A stretch of 64,000 nucleotides of DNA from Candidatus Albibeggiatoa sp. nov. NOAA (GTDB taxonomy: Bacteria > Pseudomonadota > Gammaproteobacteria > Beggiatoales > Beggiatoaceae): positions 1-64,000 of the forward strand of contig JAOXRS010000066.1 in NCBI GenBank assembly GCA_025800385.1, given 5' to 3'. Shown here piece by piece: positions 20,511-29,539 of this stretch (position 1 is its first letter; each line of letters starts with the position of its first letter). A program made the translations under genes and the position numbers. The notes beneath the pieces were generated by a model that saw only the letters and a program-made list of their open reading frames with translations, had not been told where the DNA came from and searched no databases.

Positions 20511-21287
20511 ATGCAAAATTCTCAACTACCGATTGTCCTTGTTTTTGCTGGCAATGATCCTACTGGTGGAGCTGGTTTATGTGCTGATACCCAAGCCTTA
20601 GCCCTGACAGATTGCCACATTGCGCCCGTTGTGACTTGTACCACAGTGCAAGATACTCACAATGTTCATCAAATTTTACCGCTGAAAAAAGAGCATATTT
20701 TTCGACAAGCGGAAGTCGTATTAAATGACATGTCGATTGCAGCGATTAAATTAGGTTTATTGGGCAGTTTGGATGCAATTGAGGCGGTTGCACAAATTTT
20801 ACAAATTTATCCCGATTTACCTGTGATTTTCGACCCGATTTTAGCAGCGGGTGGTGGGCAAAATTTATCCAATCAAACCATACAGGATGCCTTACTAGAT
20901 TTAATCGTGCCACGAACCACAGTAATAACCCCGAATACACAGGAAATTCAAAAATTAACAGGTTTGAATAATTGGCAGCAAGCCGCAAATAATTTGCAAC
21001 AAAAAGGCTGTGAATGGGTGTGCTTAACAGGAACGCATGATGATACAGATCAGGTGGTTAATCGCTTATATCATCAACAGCAGTGTGTGCAAAGTTTACA
21101 CTGGGAACGATTACCAGAAACTTATCATGGCTCGGGTTGCACTTTGGCGGCAAGTGTGGCGGGTTATATTGCGCAGGGGAAAACGATACTGAATGCAGTA
21201 GAAGCGGCACAACAACTGACTTATCGCAGTTTGCAACGAGGTTATCAAGCTGGACAAGGACAGTGGTTACCTTACCGCATCAGGTAA
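20511..21287 (+). CDS. thiD: Hydroxymethylpyrimidine/phosphomethylpyrimidine kinase
   Basis: Phosphorylates HMP and HMP-P in thiamine synthesis. The start MQNSQLPIVLVFAGNDPTGG contains the family substrate loop; the anion-hole region GSGCTLAAS is near residue 209. 258 residues, normal for the single-domain enzyme. The start is set at 20511 because an upstream in-frame ATG would overlap the divergent rubredoxin gene for 50 bases. It ends directly against the stop codon of cbbR with no spacer. No other thi genes and no TPP riboswitch signature were seen. Confidence 0.92.
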   Translation: MQNSQLPIVLVFAGNDPTGGAGLCADTQALALTDCHIAPVVTCTTVQDTHNVHQILPLKKEHIFRQAEVVLNDMSIAAIKLGLLGSLDAIEAVAQILQIYPDLPVIFDPILAAGGGQNLSNQTIQDALLDLIVPRTTVITPNTQEIQKLTGLNNWQQAANNLQQKGCEWVCLTGTHDDTDQVVNRLYHQQQCVQSLHWERLPETYHGSGCTLAASVAGYIAQGKTILNAVEAAQQLTYRSLQRGYQAGQGQWLPYRIR

Positions 21288-22208
21288 TTACAGCTGGTTA
21301 CCATCAATTTTTTGTACGATTTCTTTGGTTTCAGCAGTTAAGAAATCAAGGAACGTACGCGCAACCAACGACAATTTTTTCTCAGTTAAATGCACTGCAT
21401 ACCAATGGCGCATTAACGGGAAATTTTTCACATCCAAAATTGTAATCATTTTAGCCGCTAATTCTAAAGATAATGTATGGCGGGATAGCACTGATAAACC
21501 TAAACCAGCAATCACACCTTGCTTAATCGCTTCACTGCTGCCGAGTTCCATACCTGTTTTTAAGGTCAAATTATGTTCATCAAAGCAACGTTCCATCGCC
21601 AAACGTGTACCAGAACCATGCTCACGAACCAAGAAAATTTCATTAGCGAGCTTTTCTAATGGGATATTGCTTTCACTTGCTAAAGGATGACTTGGCTTGG
21701 CTAACACGACCAGCGGATTATCTAAAAATTGATGGATCGATACATTTAATTGATCGGGCACTTGTCCCATAATCACTAAGTCATCTTCGTTGTCCGCCAG
21801 CCGTTGCAATATTTGAGTGCGATTAGTCACATTCAAACGGATATTGACTTCAGGATAGCGTTTGAGGAAAGTGCTTAAAATATGCGGAATAAAATAAGTC
21901 GCAGTCGTCACCACCGAAATTTTCAGCGTACCTTTGACCGTGCCTTGCAACTCATTGAGCGTCATTTCCAGCATTTCAATTCGCCCAAAAATATCATGGC
22001 AGGCTTCGTATAACTCTTTTCCCGCTTGAGTTAAATAGACTTTTTTACCGATTTGCTCAAACAAAGGTGTGCCGATATGACTTTCAAGTTGTTTGATTTG
22101 GGTAGACACGGCAGGCTGTGTGAGACACATTTCGGCCGCTGCTCGGGTAAAACTTAAGTGACGTGCCACCGCCTCAAATAGGGTTAATTGGCGTAAAGTC
22201 ATATACAT
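21288..22208 (-). CDS. cbbR: LysR-type regulator, probable CbbR
   Basis: 306 residues. The N-terminal winged helix-turn-helix is typical (RHLSFTRAAAEMCLTQPAVS, then TQIKQLE); the C-terminal effector domain runs from about residue 90. It is divergent from the form II RuBisCO gene with a 356-base AT-rich gap, the classic cbbR-cbbM arrangement, and its effector domain reads like CbbR proteins (TATYFIPHILSTFLKRYP). CbbR activates Calvin-cycle genes in response to metabolites such as RuBP or NADPH. The ATG at 22208 is seven bases from AAGGA. Confidence 0.85.
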   Translation of the reverse strand: MYMTLRQLTLFEAVARHLSFTRAAAEMCLTQPAVSTQIKQLESHIGTPLFEQIGKKVYLTQAGKELYEACHDIFGRIEMLEMTLNELQGTVKGTLKISVVTTATYFIPHILSTFLKRYPEVNIRLNVTNRTQILQRLADNEDDLVIMGQVPDQLNVSIHQFLDNPLVVLAKPSHPLASESNIPLEKLANEIFLVREHGSGTRLAMERCFDEHNLTLKTGMELGSSEAIKQGVIAGLGLSVLSRHTLSLELAAKMITILDVKNFPLMRHWYAVHLTEKKLSLVARTFLDFLTAETKEIVQKIDGNQL

Positions 22209-22567
22209 AAATAAATCCTTATTTAAAGCCTGTGCGTCTATAAAATATTTTAATACAGAAAATTAAAAAATTTAACTTTTAATCTGCGGAAAAAAGTTTA
22301 AAGTGTCTGCATTAGATTTTACTGATGTATTAATATTCGAATAAAAGTTCAATCTAAGCCAATTTTTGTACAGAAAGGTTTGATTTTGTAATTTGGAATT
22401 GACTACAGCGTGTATTTATATTACTGCTAGTTATATTGAAACCACAAATTATAATTTTTTTTTATACAAAGAATCACAATATATAATTTTTAATTATACA
22501 TGATTCTGGATATAGTAGCGACCAACTAAACGACAAAAGCAAGTACAAATCTACAAAGGAGTGAATG
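22209..22567. promoter_or_regulatory. cbbR-cbbM divergent regulatory region
   Basis: About 356 bases of very AT-rich DNA without a gene. It must hold both promoters and the CbbR sites. The most conspicuous element is the perfect palindrome TATTCGAATA at 22334-22343, inside a TTA-N9-TAA frame of the kind bound by LysR proteins. I could not pick confident -35/-10 pairs; TTGACT at 22399-22404 lacks a well-placed -10. Confidence 0.5.
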
Positions 22568-23947
22568 ATGGATCAATCGAGCCGTTACGCTGATTTAAGC
22601 TTAAAAGAAGAAGATTTAATTGCAGGCGGTCAGCATATTTTAGTTGCTTATAAGATGAAGCCTCAAACGGGTTATGGTTACTTAGAAGTTGCAGCTCACT
22701 TTGCGGCAGAATCATCAACAGGTACGAACGTAGAAGTTTGCACCACGGATGATTTCACGAAAGGCGTTGACGCAATCGTTTATCATATTGATGAAGCGAC
22801 TGAAGAAATGCGTATCGCATATCCTATCGACTTATTTGACCGCAATGTCAGAGATGGTCGTATGATGATTGTTTCTTTCTTAACCTTGTGTATTGGTAAT
22901 AACCAAGGTATGGGCGACGTTGTACATGCGAAAATGTATGACTTCTATATGCCAGAACGTGCCATTCAATTGTTCGATGGTCCTGCAACCGATATTTCTG
23001 ATTTATGGCGTATCTTGGGTCGCCCAATTAAAGATGGCGGTTATATCGCGGGTACAATTATTAAGCCTAAATTAGGTTTACGTCCTGAACCATTTGCAGA
23101 AGCAGCATATCAATTTTGGTTAGGCGGTGACTTCATTAAGAATGATGAGCCTCAAGGCAACCAAGTCTTCTGCCCAATGAAGAAAGTAATTCCTTTAGTC
23201 GTTGACGCAATGAAACGTGCGCAAGACGAAACAGGTCAAGCGAAAATCTTCTCTGCTAACATTACAGCGGACGACCATTATGAAATGCTAGCGCGTGGTG
23301 ACTATGTTTTAGAACAGTTCGGCCCTGACGCTGACAAAGTGGCTTTATTAGTTGATGGTTATGTGGGTGGCCCAGGTATGGTGACAACAGCACGCCGTAA
23401 CTACCCTGGTCAATACTTACACTATCACCGTGCAGGTCATGGTGCGGTTACCTCTCCTTCTGCTAAACGTGGTTATACGGCTTATGTATTGGCTAAATTA
23501 TCTCGTTTACAAGGTGCGTCTGGTATTCATGTGGGTACAATGGGCTACGGTAAAATGGAAGGCAGCAAAGATGACCGTGCGATTGCTTACATTATTGAGC
23601 GTGATGAATATCAAGGCCCTGTTTATAATCAAAAATGGTATGGCATGAAACCAACGACACCAATTATTTCTGGTGGTATGAACGCACTTCGCTTACCGGG
23701 TTTCTTTGAGAACTTGGGTCACGGTAACTTAATTAATACTGCGGGTGGTGGCTCTTACGGTCATATCGATAGCCCAGCAGATGGTGCAACGTCATTACGT
23801 CAAGCATATGAGTGCTGGAAAGCAGGTGCTGACCCAATCGAATGGGCGAAAGAGCATAAAGAATTCGCGCGTGCATTCGAATCATTCCCAGGTGATGCCG
23901 ATGCATTGTACCCAGGCTGGCGTGATAAATTAGGCGTACACAAATAA
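22568..23947 (+). CDS. cbbM: Ribulose bisphosphate carboxylase, form II large chain
   Basis: Fixes CO2 onto ribulose 1,5-bisphosphate; form II enzymes are dimers or oligomers of large chains only and suit high CO2 and low O2. The protein of 459 residues follows the form II type closely from [20 protein letters not shown] onward. Catalytic K166 is in [12 protein letters not shown] and the carbamylated lysine K191 in [10 protein letters not shown]; the mobile loop lysine is in [10 protein letters not shown]. Two ATGs are adjacent at 22565 and 22568; the second has the better spacing from AAAGGAG and matches the family. No cbbL/cbbS or carboxysome genes are in the window. A strong terminator follows at once, so cbbM is transcribed alone. 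Confidence 0.98.
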   Translation: MDQSSRYADLSLKEEDLIAGGQHILVAYKMKPQTGYGYLEVAAHFAAESSTGTNVEVCTTDDFTKGVDAIVYHIDEATEEMRIAYPIDLFDRNVRDGRMMIVSFLTLCIGNNQGMGDVVHAKMYDFYMPERAIQLFDGPATDISDLWRILGRPIKDGGYIAGTIIKPKLGLRPEPFAEAAYQFWLGGDFIKNDEPQGNQVFCPMKKVIPLVVDAMKRAQDETGQAKIFSANITADDHYEMLARGDYVLEQFGPDADKVALLVDGYVGGPGMVTTARRNYPGQYLHYHRAGHGAVTSPSAKRGYTAYVLAKLSRLQGASGIHVGTMGYGKMEGSKDDRAIAYIIERDEYQGPVYNQKWYGMKPTTPIISGGMNALRLPGFFENLGHGNLINTAGGGSYGHIDSPADGATSLRQAYECWKAGADPIEWAKEHKEFARAFESFPGDADALYPGWRDKLGVHK

Positions 23948-23980
23948 TTGTTAAAGCCTGATTACTGACTTAGTTTTGCG

Positions 23981-24016
23981 AAAGGAATGTTTTACTTAGG
24001 TAGCATTCCTTTTTTA
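23981..24016 (+). terminator. Rho-independent terminator after cbbM
   Basis: AAAGGAATG at 23981-23989 pairs perfectly with CATTCCTTT at 24004-24012, followed by TTTT. It should separate cbbM from cbbQ transcription. Confidence 0.92.
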
Positions 24017-24026
24017 TAACTAAAGG

Positions 24027-24755
24027 CTAAGGATTATTAAGTATGATGAACACTATAGCTATAACAAATAAAGCAATCAATAAAAAATATAGTGATAACA
24101 CCTTATGACTATGCGTATTCACTTCTATTATATGTTGAGCTTTTTCAGGAATTATTCTAATAGATTGTTCTTGATATTGCGCTAAATATTGATAAATAGG
24201 CGTGCGCAAAACAGATTCATTAAACTCTTCAGCTGTAATGGTATCTCTACCTGTGAATTCAAAACCAAATACCTTATATTTATAAATTGATTTGGTGTGA
24301 GCAGTGTCAAGAGTGTGGCTATCAACCCATTTAAAAATTGGTGTTTCATAATCCTGTTTTTCGCATTGTCGCACTATAAAGCGCAATTGAGCATAGTAAG
24401 AACTGTTGGTTTGTACAACTGAAATAGTTTGAATATTTTCCCAGTGGAAGTGCCAATCATTATTTGATGTTGCATTCCATAACAATTTAAATAGCTTACC
24501 AGATTGATAACGAATACCTGTGTGATCTAAAAAAAGTCTTTCTCTGATAAATATATGTCCTAAATAGATGAGTTGAATGCAGGAAAGTACTAAAAGAATA
24601 TGTGGTAATACAAAATCGAAGCTAAATACAAAGTCATTTCTTATCCATTGTTTAGCTATAGTTACGATGCAGATTATTGGTACGAAAGGCAACAACCACT
24701 TCACTAGCCTAATACGAATAACTGAATTTTGGAATGTCAATGTAGGTTTTGTCAT
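24027..24755 (-). CDS. Uncharacterised three-helix membrane protein inside the cbb locus
   Basis: 242 residues, family not recognised. Two membrane helices near the N terminus (LVKWLLPFVPIICIVTIA and HILLVLSCIQLIYLGHIFI), a soluble middle of about 130 residues, and a C-terminal helix (LSLYFLLIALFVIAIVFIIL). The middle contains WHFHWENIQTISVVQTNS and resembles the PH-like domain found in small bacterial membrane proteins of the bPH/DUF304 kind, though this is weak. It is transcribed against cbbM and cbbQ, splitting the two, and its 3' end abuts the cbbM terminator. It may be an insertion unrelated to carbon fixation. Confidence 0.65.
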   Translation of the reverse strand: MTKPTLTFQNSVIRIRLVKWLLPFVPIICIVTIAKQWIRNDFVFSFDFVLPHILLVLSCIQLIYLGHIFIRERLFLDHTGIRYQSGKLFKLLWNATSNNDWHFHWENIQTISVVQTNSSYYAQLRFIVRQCEKQDYETPIFKWVDSHTLDTAHTKSIYKYKVFGFEFTGRDTITAEEFNESVLRTPIYQYLAQYQEQSIRIIPEKAQHIIEVNTHSHKVLSLYFLLIALFVIAIVFIILNNP

Positions 24756-24885
24756 AGGTAAGAGATAAAAATAGTATTTTGATGGAAATGGTTTAATGAA
24801 AAAAATGATAATTTAAAAAATATTAAAAACAAGAGCTAGTTAGCTTTTATCTTTTAGAAATCAAAAAAATCACTGGGAGACTCCC

Positions 24886-25689
24886 ATGACCGATATATCA
24901 CAATACAAAGTCAGCGCAGAACCGTTTTATCAAGCCCAAGGTGATGAAGTTAGTATTTATGAAGCCGCATATAGCTCACGTTTACCTGTGATGATTAAAG
25001 GGCCTACAGGCTGTGGTAAATCACGATTTATTGAATATATGGCTTGGAAATTAGGTAAACCGTTGATTACCGTTGCCTGTAACGAAGATATGACTGCATC
25101 AGATTTAGTCGGGCGTTATCTATTAGATGCCAATGGTACTCGTTGGCTGGATGGCCCTTTGACTACAGCGGCACGCATCGGCGCGATTTGTTATTTAGAT
25201 GAAGTGGTTGAAGCCCGCCAAGATACCACAGTTGTGATTCATCCCTTAACCGATCACCGCCGTACTTTGCCATTAGACAAAAAAGGCGAGTTGGTCAACG
25301 CACACGAAGATTTTCAGTTGGTGATTTCTTATAATCCGGGTTACCAAAGCATGATGAAAGACTTAAAACAGTCAACTAAACAACGCTTTGTGGGAATGGA
25401 CTTTGATTATCCAAGTGCTCAAGTTGAAGCTGAAATCATCAGCAAAGAAGCACAATGTGATGTGGAATTGGCAACCAAATTAGTGAAAATCGGTTCAACT
25501 GCGCGTAACTTAAAAGGACATGGTTTAGACGAAGGGATTTCAACCCGTTTGATGGTATATGCAGCAAACTTAATGAGCCAAGGTGTTGCCGCTCCAGCAG
25601 CCTGTCGAACAGCATTAGTGCGTCCAATTACTGATGATGCCGATATTCGTGCCACGTTAGATCACGCTATCGATCAGGTGTTTGGTTAA
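24886..25689 (+). CDS. cbbQ: CbbQ-type AAA+ ATPase (RuBisCO activase motor)
   Basis: A MoxR-class AAA+ protein. The Walker A motif GPTGCGKS is at residues 39-46 and Walker B ICYLDE at 100-105; ISYNPGYQS carries sensor 1. At 267 residues it matches CbbQ. Known CbbQ forms a hexamer with one CbbO, a von Willebrand-domain adaptor, and removes inhibitory sugar phosphates from RuBisCO active sites. The Q2O2 pair serves form II enzymes. No cbbO follows. The homologous NorQ/NirQ proteins are alternatives, but the proximity to cbbM supports CbbQ. The ribosome site GGGAG lies in a short inverted repeat, TGGGA-GAC-TCCCA. Confidence 0.88.
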   Translation: MTDISQYKVSAEPFYQAQGDEVSIYEAAYSSRLPVMIKGPTGCGKSRFIEYMAWKLGKPLITVACNEDMTASDLVGRYLLDANGTRWLDGPLTTAARIGAICYLDEVVEARQDTTVVIHPLTDHRRTLPLDKKGELVNAHEDFQLVISYNPGYQSMMKDLKQSTKQRFVGMDFDYPSAQVEAEIISKEAQCDVELATKLVKIGSTARNLKGHGLDEGISTRLMVYAANLMSQGVAAPAACRTALVRPITDDADIRATLDHAIDQVFG

Positions 25690-25699
25690 GTTTAGTTTT

Positions 25700-25743
25700 A
25701 GAGTCAATATAACAACTTAAATGTATTGGCTCTATATACCCAA
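25700..25743 (+). terminator. Hairpin downstream of cbbQ
   Basis: AGAGTCAATA at 25700-25709 pairs with TATTGGCTCT at 25734-25743 (ten pairs, one G-U). No T run follows. It marks the probable end of the cbbQ transcript. Confidence 0.5.
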
Positions 25744-26027
25744 AACCTCCATGAATCTCAAATAACTTATTATTAACTACTTTTCTATCAAATAAAATCA
25801 ACAATTCAAGCATTTTATCATTTCGAATATTTTACCTTAGTTTTTTTATTAGTTTCTTGCAATAACTATTAAGTAAAGTTGCCCTTTCTCTTTTTTAAGA
25901 TATTTCTTCCTTATTTTGAAAACCAAAAATTCAATAATTAATTTTATTAATAGTAGATTCCACTTTAAATGTTACCAAAATATTTTACTTTCAAGGTGGT
26001 CAGTCTTTGGAAAATTTACAGTCATAA
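25744..26027. other. AT-rich gene-free stretch after cbbQ
   Basis: No coding sequence, repeat or RNA gene recognised. This is where cbbO would be expected; I see no trace of it in any frame. Confidence 0.6.
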
Positions 26028-26153
26028 CATTTAATAAAGAATTGGCTATACGATGAAAAAGACAGTTTACCTGAAAGAGTAGGCATTGCCATTGGTGCGA
26101 ATAATGCAGAAGTATCAAACATCCCAATTGATGGTGTTATTAAGAGGATATGA
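26028..26153 (+). pseudogene. C-terminal remnant of an unidentified protein
   Basis: An open frame of 41 codons with no start of its own ends in LPERVGIAIGANNAEVSNIP and then IDGVIKRI. It reads like the tail of a larger soluble protein. A stop in the same frame lies immediately upstream. Its stop codon overlaps the ATG of the next small gene (ATGA), the coupling usual in translationally linked pairs. The family is not recognised. Confidence 0.35.
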
Positions 26154-26392
26154 AATTAATAATCGAATGGAGGATGGATAGCCAATATTTAAGATATAAA
26201 GATGCTTATTATCTTGTACCGTTGGGTGGTGGCGATGAATATGATGGTTACTGTTTTAGCTCTAATTTGGAGCTTGAAAAAGGTGAGCTAGAAATATGGT
26301 TTGTAAGTGGACATGAAATGTTTATGGGTTACGACTGGTGTTATAAATTCCAAAACTTTACTAAATTTGCAGAGTATTTATTAATAGGCTGA
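26150..26392 (+). CDS. Small acidic protein, possibly an orphan immunity-type gene
   Basis: 80 residues, rich in aromatic and acidic residues (LVPLGGGDEYDGYCF, LEIWFVSGHEMFMGYDW). No signal peptide or membrane segment. AAGAGG precedes the ATG at a good distance, and a clear terminator follows, so it looks expressed. It starts inside the stop codon of the decayed frame described just upstream. Small acidic proteins tightly coupled to the 3' end of a larger gene are often antitoxins or immunity proteins, but nothing in the sequence proves that here. Confidence 0.5.
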   Translation: MKLIIEWRMDSQYLRYKDAYYLVPLGGGDEYDGYCFSSNLELEKGELEIWFVSGHEMFMGYDWCYKFQNFTKFAEYLLIG

Positions 26393-26425
26393 ACTCCTTA
26401 GACTTTTAACAGTATTTGTAGAACT

Positions 26426-26451
26426 TAGGGAGGTAACATGCTCCCTATTTT
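26426..26451 (+). terminator. Rho-independent terminator
   Basis: TAGGGAG at 26426-26432 pairs perfectly with CTCCCTA at 26441-26447, followed by TTTT. It ends the small gene at 26150 and faces the convergent GGDEF-EAL gene. Confidence 0.75.
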
Positions 26452-26483
26452 CATAAAAAATAAATTTAATTATTGGTTGACTT

Positions 26484-28910
26484 CTATCCGTAAGATGATT
26501 GAGGTAATAGATTCTCAATTTCAGTATGTAAAACAGGAGGATGGAATAAGTAACCTTGAACAATATCACATTTATTTTTACAAAGGAACTCTAACTGCTC
26601 AGGCATTTGCACACCTTCCGCGACCACTTGCATATCTAAAATATGGGCTAAATCCGTGATAATCGAAACCAATGCAGCCCCTTTTGGTGTCGCAATATCG
26701 GTAATAAATGAAGCATCAATTTTTAACGTATCAACCGCAAATTGTTTTAAATAATTCAATGAAGAATGCCCTGTACCAAAATCATCAATAGCAATTTTAA
26801 CCCCAAGCTGCTTTAATGCTTCCAACGTTTCCAACGCTTTTTCAATTGAAGTCATGGCCAAACTTTCAGTAATTTCCAGTTCCAAATATTGTGGCTCTAA
26901 TCCACTTTCCGCTAAGGCATTTTTGACGTTTTGAATTAAATCCTCATGGAAAAATTGACGGATCGATAAATTTACCGCCATTGAGATTTTCGGATAGCCT
27001 GCATCTTGCCAACGTTTATTTTGCTGACAAGCCTCAAACAATACCCAATCTCCAATTGGAATAATTAAACCAGTATCTTCTGCCAACGGGATAAACTCTA
27101 CAGGTGACACCATACCCATTTCTGGATGCTTCCAACGAATTAAGGCTTCAACACCGATAATCTCTTTTGTATATGGATTCACTTGAGGTTGATAGTGCAA
27201 TAGAAATTCATCTCGTTCAATCGCCCGACGCAGACTATTTTGCATGGTTAAACGCTTGTGCGCAGCAATATTCATTTCTGAAGCAAAAAACTGATAGTTA
27301 TTACGTCCTTGTTCTTTGGCATTGTATAACGCAGCATCCGCATTTTTCATCAAAGTGGTTACTGTATCGCCATCTTGTGGAAAAATTGAAACGCCGATAC
27401 TGACACTGGTGAAAATTTCTTGCCCCGCTAAGGTAAATGGCTGCTGTAAAGATTGTAATATTTGGTCAGCAAAATGAGAGGTGGTACGAACTGCTTTTTG
27501 GTCTAATCCTAAATCAGCCAGTAAAATCCCAAACTCATCACCACCTAAACGTGCAACGGACTCAATACTGGCACTTAAAGAAGTCAAACGCTGAGCAACA
27601 ATACACAATAATTCATCGCCCACAGTATGGCCAAAAGCATCATTAATTGCTTTAAAATGGTCAATATCGATGATAAGCAAAGCAATTGATTCAGTCTCTC
27701 GCACTGCACGCTTCATAGCTTGATGAATACGGTCTTGAAATAACACACGATTGGCTAAATCAGTTAACGCATCGTAATGAGATAAACGATATAAACGTTC
27801 TTCAGATAGCTTTTTATCGGTAATATCAGTGAAAATAGCAATATAGTGTGTGGTCTGACCATGCTTATCTTTGACGGCACTGATACTGAGCCAAGCAGGA
27901 AATAATTCTTTATTTTTACGCCGATTCCATATTTCGCCACTCCAATGCCCCATCGACAATAAACTTTCCCACATATTTTGATAGAAAAACTGATCGTGTT
28001 TGCCTGATTGCAACATATTCGGATTTTGGCCTAAACTTTCAATCTCAGCATAACCTGTTAGATTTTCATAAGCTTGGTTTACACTGATAATTTTAGAACT
28101 TGCATTTGTAATCAATATGCCTTCGTTACTACCTTGGAATACACTAGCAGATAAGCGTAAAGTAGCCTCGTAGCGTTTACGTTCAGTGATGTCAATAATG
28201 ACACCGACTAAGCCAACTAAATCCCCTTCAGCATTGTTAAAAACGGTTTTCTGAATCACCACCTCATGGCGACTACCATCTGCGTAGTATAAACTGGTTT
28301 CGTAATTTTGATCCCCACGACTACGAAACAACAGGGTGTCCATTTTTTTAGAATATTCAGCAACATCTTTAGGAAAAATATGGTGTACAGTTTGCCCAAT
28401 GATTTCATCAGCTGTATGCCCTGCTAAACGTTCAAAAGCTAAATTACAACCTACATACTGACCTTGTAAGTTTTTATAATAAATAGGGCTAGGGACATTA
28501 TTTAATAAAGTTTGGAGGAATATCAGACTATTACGTTGCGCTTCTTCTATTCGTTTGCGTTCCAAAATTTCTTGTTTTAATTGTGTATTTTTTTCTTGTA
28601 ATTCTTGGGTTCGATTTGCAACTTGGTGCTCTAAAAACTCTTGTGCCTGAAAAAGCTCATTTTTAACAGAATCAGAATGCTCTATGATTGTCTCTAAGGA
28701 AATTTCTAAGTCTTGCTTTTCACGCTCAGAAACCTTGACTTTGTGAGTAAGGTGCTCTAATTTTTTTAATAAACTGTCTTCGACAATATCCCCATGCTCA
28801 ACAATAGTCTGCAAAACAAGCTCTAAATCCGTTTGTTGGCTTTTAAACGTTTCTAGTTGTTCATACAAATGTTGTAGTTGATTGAGTGCTGGTATTTGCT
28901 GCGAATCCAT
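26484..28910 (-). CDS. Coiled-coil-PAS-PAS-GGDEF-EAL protein
   Basis: 808 residues, no membrane segment. Residues 25-97 hold two tandem units about 39 residues apart, LELVLQTIVEHGDIVEDSLL and LEISLETIIEHSDSVKNELF, which form a coiled coil. Two PAS domains follow (about 125-245 and 250-370; the second ends in FTDITDKKLSEE). The GGDEF domain (LGGDEFGIL) is intact but lacks the RXXD inhibitory site. The EAL domain keeps GVEALIRW, AVNLSIRQF, LELEITES and DDFGTGH. It begins 38 bases after a SiaB/slr1658-like gene on the same strand, so it is a candidate output of that partner-switching module. Confidence 0.92.
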   Translation of the reverse strand: MDSQQIPALNQLQHLYEQLETFKSQQTDLELVLQTIVEHGDIVEDSLLKKLEHLTHKVKVSEREKQDLEISLETIIEHSDSVKNELFQAQEFLEHQVANRTQELQEKNTQLKQEILERKRIEEAQRNSLIFLQTLLNNVPSPIYYKNLQGQYVGCNLAFERLAGHTADEIIGQTVHHIFPKDVAEYSKKMDTLLFRSRGDQNYETSLYYADGSRHEVVIQKTVFNNAEGDLVGLVGVIIDITERKRYEATLRLSASVFQGSNEGILITNASSKIISVNQAYENLTGYAEIESLGQNPNMLQSGKHDQFFYQNMWESLLSMGHWSGEIWNRRKNKELFPAWLSISAVKDKHGQTTHYIAIFTDITDKKLSEERLYRLSHYDALTDLANRVLFQDRIHQAMKRAVRETESIALLIIDIDHFKAINDAFGHTVGDELLCIVAQRLTSLSASIESVARLGGDEFGILLADLGLDQKAVRTTSHFADQILQSLQQPFTLAGQEIFTSVSIGVSIFPQDGDTVTTLMKNADAALYNAKEQGRNNYQFFASEMNIAAHKRLTMQNSLRRAIERDEFLLHYQPQVNPYTKEIIGVEALIRWKHPEMGMVSPVEFIPLAEDTGLIIPIGDWVLFEACQQNKRWQDAGYPKISMAVNLSIRQFFHEDLIQNVKNALAESGLEPQYLELEITESLAMTSIEKALETLEALKQLGVKIAIDDFGTGHSSLNYLKQFAVDTLKIDASFITDIATPKGAALVSIITDLAHILDMQVVAEGVQMPEQLEFLCKNKCDIVQGYLFHPPVLHTEIENLLPQSSYG

Positions 28911-28948
28911 GGCGGTTCGTCATCAATAATAAAGACAATATCAAACAA

Positions 28949-29539
28949 TTATACATTGGCTTTAACTGGTAATTCCAGTTTTACCCTTGTTGTAACCGTA
29001 TTAATTTCTTGTTCCTCTTTCATCAAACTATCAAATTTCCAACCTAACAATGCCCCATAATCTTGAATCATAGTAATAAAGCCTAAGCCCGAGTGAGCAC
29101 TATCTTGCATTGCATTTTTTTCTAATTGTTTAATATACAAATCAGATAAATCTTGTGTTAACAAGTCTTCAATAAAACGATGGAATTTTAATACATTTTG
29201 TTTAGGAATGCTGTTTCTGACATAAAAAGTTAAACAATCTTTGTGTAAATGAAAAGCAATACTGGTCGCATAATCTACGGAATCATCACTAAACTTCATT
29301 GCGTTTTCTAAAAGCTCATTTGCAATGTAGCTCACAGCCGATTTGATTTCCGCTCGTATATTAATTTCTTCATCATCCCCAACAAAGAAAGTTTGTAAAT
29401 AATCTGCTAAAAAGTCAGCAGATAAACCATTATTACGCCAACGTTGTTTGAGCGGGATTGATGTTGGGGAAAAGCCGATAATTAAATGTTCTACATTGGT
29501 TGGCTGTTCATCAACATAGTCACCAAAAATTTGTGCCAT
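28949..29539 (-). CDS. SiaB/slr1658-type ATP-binding regulator (copy B)
   Basis: 196 residues from the ATG at 29539 (MAQIFGDYVDE), preceded by AGAGG; the longer reading begins with TTG. The fold is that of a GHKL ATPase: the N box is ANELLENAMKFSDD near residue 88 and the G-box region is SGLGFITMIQDYGALLGWKF near residue 157. In my recollection this matches the DUF6272 (SiaB kinase) and slr1658 groups, which phosphorylate STAS-domain partners. It shares long identical blocks with the gene at 30198, for example PLKQRWRNNGLSADFLADYL, so the two are paralogues from a local duplication. The STAS gene lies between the copies and a GGDEF-EAL gene follows. Confidence 0.8.
   Translation of the reverse strand: MAQIFGDYVDEQPTNVEHLIIGFSPTSIPLKQRWRNNGLSADFLADYLQTFFVGDDEEINIRAEIKSAVSYIANELLENAMKFSDDSVDYATSIAFHLHKDCLTFYVRNSIPKQNVLKFHRFIEDLLTQDLSDLYIKQLEKNAMQDSAHSGLGFITMIQDYGALLGWKFDSLMKEEQEINTVTTRVKLELPVKANV

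Noticed and set aside
26438..26659. Plus-strand reading of 73 residues starting MLPIFIKN
   Set aside because: Mostly opposite the 3' end of the GGDEF-EAL gene, begins inside a terminator hairpin, and looks like no protein family.
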